DNA of 45,863 nucleotides from the NCBI GenBank assembly GCA_034698045.1, contig JAQGAU010000069.1:1-45863 (forward strand). The letters run 5' to 3'. The DNA is from Paramacrobiotus richtersi. Lineage: Eukaryota > Tardigrada > Eutardigrada > Parachela > Macrobiotidae. Position numbers and translations under genes: made by a program. Positions 1 to 8,349 of this stretch are shown here, piece after piece. Each line of letters starts with the position of its first letter. Position 1 is the first letter of the stretch. The notes under the pieces are model-generated. The model made no database searches. It saw nothing but the letters and a program-made list of their open reading frames with translations, and was not told the DNA's origin.

Positions 1-1
1 T

Positions 2-208
2 GTGTTTAAACTTTTTGCCGCTATTGTGCAACAGCCGGACGTTGCGCGCACAAGCGGATTTCTGGACACTGTTTATCAACGTTCTGGTCATTATAAACAA
101 GAACGAAGGCTAGTAAATAGCTTACAGATGCTCGGCTGTTGTGATTTCGCTAATACTTATGACAATACACAGAATCTTCCCATAAGTGTACGTCCTGCGC
201 GTATGTAA
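2..208 (+). pseudogene. Possible tetraspanin loop fragment (edge of window)
   Basis: An open frame enters from the left edge and stops at 206-208. Near residues 42-50 it reads LQMLGCCD followed by FANTYD and then LP. This resembles the first part of a tetraspanin large extracellular loop, where a CCG motif follows a helix. Here the glycine is replaced by aspartate, and no transmembrane segment or later loop cysteine is visible. It could be a relic exon of a gene lying to the left, or a chance frame. The family call is inference from a very short motif. Confidence 0.2.
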
Positions 209-1090
209 ACGATGCAGCGCTTTCGATAGTTTTTGGAAAGGAAAGTGATCTTGTACGGGATAAGTATTTCGTACGCCGCGTTATATTTATGTGACAATAA
301 CAGAAGATAGAAAAAAATAGAAGTGATTACACGAGCCAGTTATGTCACAGATTATTATGCACAAACCGTGTGCCAGATTGTCGTACACGTACATGTAGGT
401 ACCATTTCCCGCAAAATGTAGTTATAGCTTATGTGACTGGCCCGAACGTAATATCTTCAAAAGATGCATCACAAATTGGTTATGTATTGTGGTTATTTAT
501 GTATGTACAACCAGAGTAGGTGAATATATAATATTACAGAAATGGAACAAACTTAGATACCCGAGATTTGTTCGGAGATGTGTGCATCTCAATAAACATA
601 TGGAGATGCAATCATGCTAACATTAAAATTATCTGCAAAGCTGCATTTATGTGCATCATCGAAGTGACGAAAGATGCTTGCTTGTAACAGTTTGGAGCTA
701 ACATATTCTACGTATTTTCACGTTTTGATCGCAGAGCTTACGCGCTTTCGTTCTCGTGCACCTACGTACACTATCTACGCGCATACACTTCACGTTTTTT
801 TGTACGTTAAAAGCACACAATGTTTCATCATTATCACGACACAATTATACAACACAATGCATTACCAGCTAAAGCATTCTAAAACTCGCTTGAAGGCAAA
901 ACGTTTCCACATTGTAGTTGTAATGACTCACGTGGCCACCAGTTTTGGCCTCCACGTCTGTTCCAAGGCACAAGACATCTGAAATGCGGAAAGCTTGATA
1001 AATTAATCGTCATTGTCAAGCCAATTTCCCAACAATTTTACTGGCATTGCACCGGATATGACGTAATTATGATGCACACATTTTGCTACA
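209..1090. other. Intergenic, nothing firm
   Basis: No frame with convincing composition or splice signals is visible. An open frame at 674-982 has no recognisable domain and looks like chance. An AATAAA-type motif near 590 could be a poly(A) signal for something to the left. Confidence 0.4.
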
Positions 1091-1096
1091 TTAACG

Positions 1097-1132
1097 TATA
1101 TAAGCGAAGGACAACTGCCCTTGTTCATCAGT
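1097..1132 (+). promoter_or_regulatory. Core promoter: TATA box plus TCAGT initiator
   Basis: TATATAAG lies at 1097-1104 and TCAGT at 1128-1132. The spacing from the TATA start to the initiator A is about 33 bases, the normal distance for RNA polymerase II. TCAGT is the classical arthropod-type initiator. It predicts a start site at about 1130 and a 5' leader of about 75 bases before the ATG at 1204. Confidence 0.6.
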
Positions 1133-1203
1133 GTATAATCATACAAACAGCATTGAGCATAAATTGCGGTTTTTCTCGTCGTCTGTATCTTTATTTTTTG
1201 ACC

Positions 1204-1551
1204 ATGTCTACAAACATGTCCAAGTGGTTGTTTGGTGTCGTTATTCTTGGCGCCTGCGGCATTCTGTTGGTTAAAAGTGATTGTTCCGACACAAGAGTGT
1301 ATTGTCAGAAAAACGGCCGAGTTGTCGGCAGCTTCTGCGTGGGAACCTGCTTCAAGTGGTATCTCATGCCGCTCATCCTCAACGGCTGCGTCCCGTGCGA
1401 AGTCAGAGTGAAAAGCTGGAGCATCGATAACACTTCATACTTCCGACGATGCAGGGACCAATTCGGCGATGTCGACTCGGGAGTGTTTGGTACAACTGAT
1501 GGAAAAGCGCAGAATAGCGGCTCAATACCCGGAGGATTCGGACGCTGCTGA
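1204..1551 (+). CDS. Small secreted cysteine-rich protein (115 aa)
   Basis: The ATG at 1204 is preceded by ACC and opens a 115-residue protein. The N-terminus is a classic signal peptide: a short basic start (MSTNMSKW), then a hydrophobic core (LFGVVILGACGILLV), with likely cleavage near KS/DC. The mature chain has eight cysteines spaced C-x6-C-x10-C-x3-C-x12-C-x2-C-x17-C, with the last in the final position after a glycine/serine-rich tail. It is a single-exon gene with its own TATA/initiator promoter and a poly(A) signal about 220 bases after the stop. The even cysteine number suggests a disulfide-stabilised extracellular protein. I do not recognise the family and assign no function. An upstream in-frame start at 1069 would lie before the predicted transcription start, so 1204 is preferred. 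Confidence 0.65.
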   Translation: MSTNMSKWLFGVVILGACGILLVKSDCSDTRVYCQKNGRVVGSFCVGTCFKWYLMPLILNGCVPCEVRVKSWSIDNTSYFRRCRDQFGDVDSGVFGTTDGKAQNSGSIPGGFGRC

Positions 1552-1769
1552 AATGGGCAGAACCGCTAGGACGGACGTTGTGGCAGAAGGTCCACCAACG
1601 AGCAGATCTCCATTGTGCCTGGTGTATATTCGCAGCTTTTTTGTAATCGATAGTTCGCAACTATTTACTCGATATGACGTTATGTTTGCAAAAGATGTAC
1701 GAAGCAGACCACTATTACCAACGGAAACCATTTGCTTAATCTCGAAGCTGCATGAAATGTTTATCGTTA

Positions 1770-1775
1770 AATAAA
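1770..1775 (+). terminator. Poly(A) signal AATAAA
   Basis: A canonical AATAAA lies about 220 bases after the stop of the secreted-protein gene, followed by a GT-rich stretch. It fits 3' end formation at roughly 1790-1800. Confidence 0.5.
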
Positions 1776-1799
1776 GCTGTACACTTGTACTGTTCGATG

Positions 1800-2640
1800 T
1801 CTGATGCGCGATGTGGCAAGCTGGAGCAGGATTAAAGTCACATACCTAATGAGTTTCATGCTTCCAATCTGCCTGAATAACACTCAAGGTAAACAGCTAT
1901 AATTTAGGCAGATAAAGCCACTGTGTAAGCCACATATTATTTATTGCAATATTAACTCTCACCACTCCGAACTGTTCTCGGCTTCCGGATCTTGATCGCA
2001 TAAGGCAAAAGTTCTGGCTCATTTGATCGCGCGGGTGCAGTATATCCAGCGCAATTAAGGACGTTTCAGCGGAAGGCAGGCAGGCTGCATTAGGAAGTAT
2101 CTTGTTGTATTTGCGCTACACCGGGCAAACCGTGATCTGCAACAGATGCTTGTTTGTTCCAGTGACCTTTGAGTCTGGTGGAGCACGGGGTCCCTCTGCG
2201 AGTCTGCCGTCTTCATTGTGCATGCAGCAAATCGGTCAACGTCTTAAGGAACAACCAGGTGAGCCTCACTGTTGTGAATTTCTACGCATACGTCTGACCA
2301 TTGTATAATTCTTGTGCGCTGACGCGCTGTGCATAATATTACGGCACATGCATCCAGATCATGTGGCGGATATAGACTCGGCTGGCCACTGCAGACGTTT
2401 CTGACATTTCGTACGTTGCGACGGACGAATTATTACGGCACTCCAGAGACAAATTTCCTCGCGTTTGTTGCATCTGGTGACTGGAAAAATATTGGTGTGA
2501 TAACTGCAGAATAACCAGAAGCCTTTCCACTTGATTATTACCGTCGTCACGGTGAAGTGAACAGAACCTAATTCCCACAGCGGCTACTACATGTTAGAGG
2601 AAATTTACCTTCAGAAAACCTCTTTTTCTCACGATAGCTT
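1800..2640. other. Intergenic, nothing firm
   Basis: Mixed-composition DNA between the secreted-protein gene and the GPCR relic. Several short frames occur on both strands, none with a motif or splice context I can support. Confidence 0.4.
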
Positions 2641-2650
2641 TGTCACAATA

Positions 2651-3650
2651 ATGAACTTTACCCTGGAAGCCAACACTACTGAGTCAATTTCATCCACTGG
2701 TTTTGTGCAAAACTTCACCTAACGGTATATGCAATGGCTGATGGTAGCTTCCTGCTTGTTTTCCGTGACCGGCAACGCGATGCTTCTCTAGTACTACCGG
2801 ACCCGCAACAGCCTAACAGCCTCCTACCCTTATGTAATATATCTTCTTTTAGCCAACCTGGAGACGGCACTGGGTCAGCAAGACCCGTTTCTCGTTGGAC
2901 TGAAAAATGTTCTGCAAAACAACGTGTGGCCAGAATTCTGCACAGTGTACCGTTACGTCAGCACTGCTACTGCACCGCTTATTTGCTTATCCCACATGAG
3001 TATTGCCCTCAAACGGGCCCGGCTCATTTCCTTTCGAGCTCGTCATAAAATGAAACTGGCGATTATTATCAGTGTCTGCAGCTATGCTCTGGTTCAGGTA
3101 AATGCTGTATCACTTATTTTCATGGAAGCGGTTTTGTATCTGAAACAATTGGACATTGTTGGCTGCACGTACAATCTAACATCACCAGTTGCGCACAAAT
3201 GGTTGCCGGTTGCTAATATCATCTTGTACGTTTTGCCAGAAATTGTCATTCTAGCAACTTATCCGTACTTCGTTGTTAAACGACAGCAACCAAGAGCAAC
3301 ACCGGCTTCGCGCATTTCGGTGGTTAGCTATTAAACGCGTGACACGCAAACGCGCAAAAGCGTTGGCTCGCGATTCTACTTTACCGCGTGCTTCGGATGG
3401 CAGACGCGCTTCGGATTCCTTCACTTTACTCTCATTGATAACCATTAGTATTGCCGTCTGCTGGACACCGATGAACTTGTATTTTGTTGCTTCGCCATAT
3501 TTGAACAATAGCCATTTTTTCCTAGTGTGTCGGATTCTTAAGCTTCTACACGCATCACTTGATCCAGTCATATTCGGAGCTGAATTACCGAAGCTCAGAG
3601 CGGAATTTTTTAGAAGGATAACGTCATTTCAGAAACCCTTTTTTATCTGA
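2651..3650 (+). pseudogene. Rhodopsin-family GPCR pseudogene
   Basis: The frame opens with a short Asn-rich N-terminus carrying NFT and NTT glycosylation sites, as in GPCRs. TM1 carries the conserved GN pair (SVTGNAML). TM2 has LLLANLE, and a Cys before TM3 (EFCTVYRYV) fits the conserved disulfide. TM6 ends in CWTP (family CWxP), and TM7 has SLDPVIFG in place of NPxxY, followed by helix 8. The DRY position reads about LKR, which is atypical. Lesions: an in-frame TAA at 2720-2722, an in-frame TAG at about 2789, and a frameshift in intracellular loop 3 near 3280-3330, after which the +3 frame carries TM6, TM7 and the tail. No intron fits these breaks. The ligand class is unknown. Confidence 0.65.
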
Positions 3651-4250
3651 AGGGTGCCCTGCTGCCGGCAGCGGATTGCTGAAAATTTAAAGCTATGTAT
3701 TTGCACATTAATGCCGTTGGTGACTATTCTCACCTTTCAGCTATTTCTTTTCTCATAGCGGTATATGCCGGTTTTTCTTAGCATAAGCGCATTTCGGGCA
3801 AGATTTTAACGCGATGATGATGGTGAAGCAAAAGAAAATGAAGTATATCGTTTTAGTGATCGTGTAAAAATGCCCGTGCAAAGTCCAAATTCTTACTAGG
3901 AATTCAGCAGCGGGTGGAGCACAAGCCTTGCAGACGAGCAAATACAGAAACGTACGCCCCACAGAATGCGACTATTGTCCGCAGTTCTTATGGTCTAAAC
4001 AAGGACCTCGACCATTAAAAATAAGCCTTGCCTCTCCTTTCAACACATCGCGAAATGTAAGGCTAAGTAGGGAATACATACATACAATACATACATACAA
4101 TGGCTTCATAGTGTTTACGCTGTGACGTAACTGACCGTCAGGTTTACTCGCAGAAGATGTTGATGAACTAATGCAGTCTTCGCCCGTGCAGGTCTCCCTG
4201 AATCCGGAAGGAAATTTTGATACAGGTATAAGGCTATAAGGCGTGAACAG
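3651..4250. other. Intergenic, short tetranucleotide repeat
   Basis: There is no supported gene. A short CATA-type run lies at about 4078-4100. The right part, next to the kinase relic, may be a worn upstream part of the same exon, but it cannot be aligned by eye. Confidence 0.35.
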
Positions 4251-4279
4251 AACTCGCTGATGTCTGTATGTCATACCGC

Positions 4280-4309
4280 GCTGGATTTCATTATGGATTG
4301 TTGTGATGG
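4280..4309 (+). pseudogene. Protein-kinase exon end, relic of the K1/K2 family
   Basis: The frame ALDFIMDCCDG followed by GTAGG matches the last residues of exon 1 of the kinases at 39.8 and 42.1 kb (LDFVMDYCHG and IEFMMDYCDG, each followed by a GT donor). The bases after the donor (GGTAGGACGTTTAGCGCGGT) also resemble the K1 intron start (GGTACGACTTTCACCGTG). So this is a third paralogous copy reduced to an exon end and the start of its intron. It marks the hinge between the kinase N-lobe and C-lobe. No intact lobe is present nearby. Confidence 0.5.
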
Positions 4310-4330
4310 TAGGACGTTTAGCGCGGTACT

Positions 4331-4849
4331 TACAAGGGAACAATTTCAGGGTGTAAATTCAGAAAAAGTCCAAAACTTGTTTATTGCCACACAACGACCA
4401 AATGAACTTAAAAAAAATAATATTGGCTGCTGGGAAGCAGTTGGGCCCCGTGGGGGTAATCCCTATGTTAAGCATACGGGGCAATGTTTACCATGCCATG
4501 CATACGGCATACTGTACAACCTGACTTGATTCAATTCTGTGCAATCAAGCAACGTATAGACTTCACACCAACATTTGAAAACAGCCATACTGAGATATCA
4601 TATAAACAATAAAAACAATAAAACGTTGCCTGATAGCACAGAATTGTATCAAGTCTGGTTGTACAGTTTGCCGTATGCAGGGCATGGCATACATTGCCCC
4701 GTATGCCTAACATAGGGATTGCCCCCATGGGGCCCAACTGCTTCCCAGCAGCCAATATTATTTTTTTTAAGTTGACTGGGTCGTTGTGTGGCGATATACA
4801 GGTTCTGGGATTTTTCTGAATTTAGACCCTGAAATTGTTCCCTTGTTAG
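4331..4849. mobile_element. Foldback (inverted-repeat) element, about 0.5 kb
   Basis: The left arm is at about 4331-4554 and the right arm at about 4622-4849. They are imperfect reverse complements around a short AT-rich centre. The outer ends match as ACAAGGGAACAATTTCAGG on the left and its complement on the right. Each arm carries the same run with a GGCTGCTGGGAAGCAGTTGG core and a GGGGCAATGT segment. There is no coding capacity, so it is a non-autonomous foldback or MITE-like element. It lies directly in the putative intron of the kinase relic. I could not define a clear target-site duplication. Confidence 0.7.
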
Positions 4850-5025
4850 TATGATATGCATAAGCAGATGATAAGCTTGACCTCGGAACTTGCGCCTTCT
4901 TACGCATTCATCGCAGTACAGGCCGCTGCCAAAAGAACCTGTTTCATCTACTCTAACAGGGATTTTTCAACTGGTTGATTTTTTCGGTCACAAAGTTCGT
5001 AATAAATTTTCATTCCGCTTCGCAG

Positions 5026-5167
5026 CAAACTGTCTTATGCTTGTCGATCGTTCTTAAAATTTGCGGCGGCGGAACTGCTCGAAAGCCAGCGTTATTATCT
5101 GGAAAACGGATCGAATCTGTCCATCAGCAACACATCGCGCGAAGACAGCGCCGCCTTCAAACGCTAA
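5026..5167 (+). pseudogene. Possible C-terminal coding exon, unidentified
   Basis: After an acceptor-like TTCGCAG at 5019-5025, a frame runs to TAA at 5165-5167 with coding-like composition. It contains RSFLKFAAAELLESQRYY and then a Ser/Asn-rich tail ending AAFKR. An amphipathic basic helix followed by a hydrophilic tail would suit a receptor helix 8 and cytoplasmic tail, but no transmembrane exon is seen upstream. The family is not recognised and it may be a relic. Confidence 0.25.
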
Positions 5168-6365
5168 TGATTATGGACACGCAGGAGGTTTACTATTTAG
5201 TTCTACAATGCTCCGTGCAAATTATACCAGCTTCCTGCCACATACAAAAATCGCATCCTAGTTTGGCTGCTTTTCTGTGAGAGTGGAGTTTCGTTCACGA
5301 CGTGGCCATCATTGTTTGCTGACTCAGATCGAAAGTTTTGCATTTTACTGATGAGCATCCAATGCTATTTGTGTCAGACACCCGATTTGGTGCGGTGGTT
5401 ATCGCGAGCATTCCATAGAAAGACACGCACATTAACGGGATTATTTACTGACAGGGTCACGGAGACGGCATGTGAAAAAATTCAAGTTGCCTCAAATTCA
5501 AATCAGTTTAAAGTTTAGGGCAATCGCCGTTAGCTATACAGTGAATGCATGTCTATCACGTATTGGATCAGCGCTTTCAATCTTTTTTTGAAGGAAAAAT
5601 AGGTACAATTACAAACAAGATACAGTATCTAACAGGAAATGGTTTCTGACTTTGATCTGTGTGTTGAGAGCTTGCATGTCCCGTCTGCAATTGTTTTCGT
5701 AACCTGACAGTAAACATATTTTGTCAACATGCGTTTGGAATGCCCGTGATAAGCATTGTACGGATTCCGCTGTCTGATCTCAACAATTTGATCGCATTAA
5801 TCACATGTGAAAACCTTGAACCGAGTCAGCAAGGAAAAACGCATATCATGTGTGAGACAGGAGTGCCGCTCCCTTTAACGAGATGGTGACAGCGAATAGG
5901 GGGCGTTGCGAGCTGTCTCATTTGAAGAGGACGTATGAACATATTTACTAACAACAAGGAATGATTAGTGCTTATAATTATTGATAACAGTTGCATCAGT
6001 AAATATGAATTCATGACAAATGACGATGTAAATAAATGTTTGCTCGGCATAAACCTGGTTGTACATAAATAACTGATACATGTAATAATAATTAATGTCA
6101 TCCGGTGACTAGATGGAGAGCAGCAAAGCTTATACAGTTTTCGCATCTTACCTTTTGTATGACGCAGTGCAGCTTGATACATGTCATGCAAAACAATATG
6201 ATTTGACTATCTGGACGGGCGCTACGATTGGAGCTGTAAACCCTCAAAACGTGGTCATAACGAAATCCAATGCGCTGAAGGTCAGTGACGCCCACCGTAT
6301 GACCAATCGTGAAGCTAAGTAACGGCTGGGTCATGTCCCTGTGGTTCCGGCTGAAGCTTAAAATT
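5168..6365. other. Intergenic, nothing firm
   Basis: There is about 1.2 kb with only short overlapping frames on both strands. No splice-bounded exon, RNA gene or repeat could be supported. Confidence 0.35.
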
Positions 6366-6369
6366 CGAA

Positions 6370-6722
6370 ATCATGTCCCCGTGCCACATGGGTTCCAGCA
6401 TCTTGAGCAGTCCATGCGCAGAAGCCGCTGACACAGGAGTGTCATTTAATGCACTGCGAGGGCTCGGTGCGTACCGGACTAGCCCTGGACGCTCGAGAGG
6501 TCATCCGGCAAGTCCAGAGTGCCAGCATCGGACGGTAGTTACGCATTTCGCAGATACCTTCAGCCTGAACCCGCGCTCCACGACCAGCACCTCTACCGTA
6601 AAGACCTTCGTAATCTTTTAAACGCTGATCCTGACTCTGATCAACACTCTGATCTAATTATATACCAGTGTGCTGTGTGCGCAGCAACTTTCTCCCAAAA
6701 ATCAACATCTGACAAATTGTAA
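6370..6722 (+). pseudogene. Degraded frame ending in half a C2H2 zinc finger
   Basis: Coding-like composition runs through two frames with a switch around 6525. The second frame has a charged stretch (NLLNADPDSDQHSD) and ends with YQCAVCAATFSQKSTSDKL then a stop. The C-x2-C-x3-F-x5 spacing fits the first half of a C2H2 zinc finger, but the histidine half is missing where the frame stops at 6720-6722. The simplest reading is a worn zinc-finger gene fragment; a chance match is possible. Confidence 0.25.
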
Positions 6723-6764
6723 AAAAAATTAATCGAAAGATACTGTGACTATGTTTCGGCCATC

Positions 6765-7018
6765 AGTTTACTTCTGCTTGGAAAACCTTTCAACGCAGAC
6801 ATCACAGGGTAACCACAATGGCACAAGCAACATCAATTAGCGGTCAGACAGACAAATATCAGACGAAATCGAGAATACAATGCCGCCCAAATGCATTATG
6901 GCAAAAGAGCAATCAAACCAACAAAAAAGCTACTGCATAAAGTACTACAGAAATCCCCGCTAGAATAGCCATTAAATGTCACAAGCAAAGAAACTCGTAC
7001 TGTACATCAGAATAAACA
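6765..7018 (+). repeat. Dispersed repeat R1, copy 1
   Basis: This block shares an ordered series of motifs with 33200-33510, 33890-34195 and, inverted, 32150-32420. The motifs include CAGACATCAC, AAATGGCACAA-like, TACAATG(G/A)CG-like, GCCA(T/C)TAAATGTCACAA, and an ending near ACTGCACATCAGAATAA. It is AT-rich and non-coding. Next to the inverted repeat the same sequence occupies an intron after a GTAAGT donor, so it may be part of a duplicated gene rather than a transposon. Confidence 0.55.
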
Positions 7019-7085
7019 CAAGTGAAAAAGAAGGGGACCAATACTGCCAAAACGAAACAACGACAAGCATGTAAAGAGTCGGTTT

Positions 7086-7198
7086 TCACGTGTCCGGTTT
7101 GCAGCTTTTGCAAAAATAATTGTTGATACGGCTCCCTTTCGTCTGGGTAATGTGTACGCAGTCCTTGTGGAACCATTTTTCGCATTTGTCGCATTTGT
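7086..7198 (-). pseudogene. Second half of a PHD finger (terminal exon)
   Basis: On the minus strand an acceptor with a pyrimidine tract (TTCCTTTCTTTATAG) precedes a frame that starts inside a PHD finger. It reads KCDKCEKWFHKDCVHIT, then NNYFCKSCKP and a stop at 7088-7086. The C-x2-C, W-F-H-x2-C and C-x2-C spacing are the zinc ligands of the C-terminal part of a C4HC3 PHD finger, which reads histone H3 tails. It is closest in style to CXXC1/CFP1-type fingers. The protein ends only a few residues after the finger. The first zinc ligands must lie in an upstream exon, which I could not find. The gene could be split by a longer intron or be a relic. Confidence 0.5.
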
Positions 7199-7455
7199 CT
7201 ATAAAGAAAGGAAGCATTTGCGCGTGGTAAATAGGGCAAAGAGCTCGTTTGTGCAGCTTTGGGAGCTCACTTTATGAAACTCAACTCATACAATTTTTCT
7301 CTGCTGTACTTCTACATGTCGTACTGTTACACTGTTCAGCATTACTTAAACAACCACATACTAGAAAACAAGAACACGTGGGTCATTTCGGTGGACGAAT
7401 CAAGTGTGCCGAAACACAAATAGTATAGAAATACCCGCTGTATTTCTATACTTAC

Positions 7456-7640
7456 TCGCTGGCGAAGGAATTCCATCGTGATACATCTTGATACGCGAAC
7501 CACACCATGAAAAGGTCCGAAGCGGACGATCGACAGATAAATTCGCCCCGGCCACCGTCTTTATATAGGAATTCTGTCTGCTGCTGTGTTGTGAGTGAGC
7601 CAAAGCAACGCCAGAAATCGAACTGAAATGGTAAATCCAT
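7456..7640 (-). other. Possible coding exon upstream of the PHD exon
   Basis: A minus-strand frame from ATG at 7640 runs 61 residues and meets a near-perfect donor (GTAAGTAT) at 7455. The product is aromatic-rich (MDLPFQFDFW, then LFMVWFAYQDVSRW) and has no recognised domain. It does not supply the missing first PHD ligands. It could be an exon of the same minus-strand gene or an unrelated frame; the strong donor is the main support. Confidence 0.3.
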
Positions 7641-7649
7641 GATGAGTGT

Positions 7650-8060
7650 ACACGGTATACATGATACGCACTAAGCGCAACACGCACGGCATTTCGTCTG
7701 TAAAAACACGTATGACGCAAGGGAACATTACATTTTTTTCGTTTTACACTGCATTCACGGTATTGGTTTTTTTCAGGTTACAAAGGGAAAACAATGCAGT
7801 CTTTGTATACTTGTATGCCAGGACACTGTACACAGGCTGAGTAATGGTGCAAGCACTCTCAAAACAGAAAGTTCGGGCAAGAACCAGTACAGCAACAAGC
7901 GAGGTCCGATTCAAACAGTTGCTACTTGCCCTTCCGACAATATTCCGATAACACGTTTCCGATTCCGATAGCAGCTAGCTAAAGATATTTGGCGTGACTG
8001 CAGCATTCGATGCACACAGACTCTCTATATACAGACGGTGCCCTGGCTTCGCAGCAAGGA
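7650..8060. other. Intergenic, nothing firm
   Basis: No supported gene or repeat is visible. Confidence 0.35.
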
Positions 8061-8067
8061 CATCTAA

Positions 8068-8349
8068 ATGGCCACCGCCAGGGCCGGTCGCGGTATCGAC
8101 ATTAACGAGGTGTCATTTACGACACGGCCAAGTCCTTCGAGTATCAAAGTCACCCCATCGCAAATCGGGCGCAAGGGAAAAATGGGACGCGCCGTGCCAT
8201 GTCTGTTTTTGACCAAAGATGATGGGTATCTCTTCTACGGGCTGCGGTTGTTGTTGAAGATGATTCGGGTCAGTCATTGGCCGCCAAAATTAGACCGGCA
8301 TCCAGGTGCGCAACATATTTCCGGGACGGTAACGAAACAAAAAGAGTAG
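8068..8349 (+). CDS. Hypothetical protein, 93 aa (weak)
   Basis: The ATG at 8068 sits in a good context (TAAATGGCC) and opens 93 codons. The product is basic, with no signal peptide, membrane segment or known motif. The segments GRGIDINEVSFTTRP and KDDGYLFYGLRLLLK look globular. No homologous copy is present in the window and there is no clear downstream poly(A) signal. It may be a small gene, an exon or chance. Confidence 0.22.
   Translation: MATARAGRGIDINEVSFTTRPSPSSIKVTPSQIGRKGKMGRAVPCLFLTKDDGYLFYGLRLLLKMIRVSHWPPKLDRHPGAQHISGTVTKQKE

Noticed and set aside
674..982. 102-codon frame as a gene
   Set aside because: No promoter, splice or domain support, and composition is like flanking non-coding DNA.
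1403..1774. Open frames on both strands overlapping the end of the secreted-protein gene and its 3' region
   Set aside because: They are shadows of that gene and its untranslated tail, with no motif of their own.
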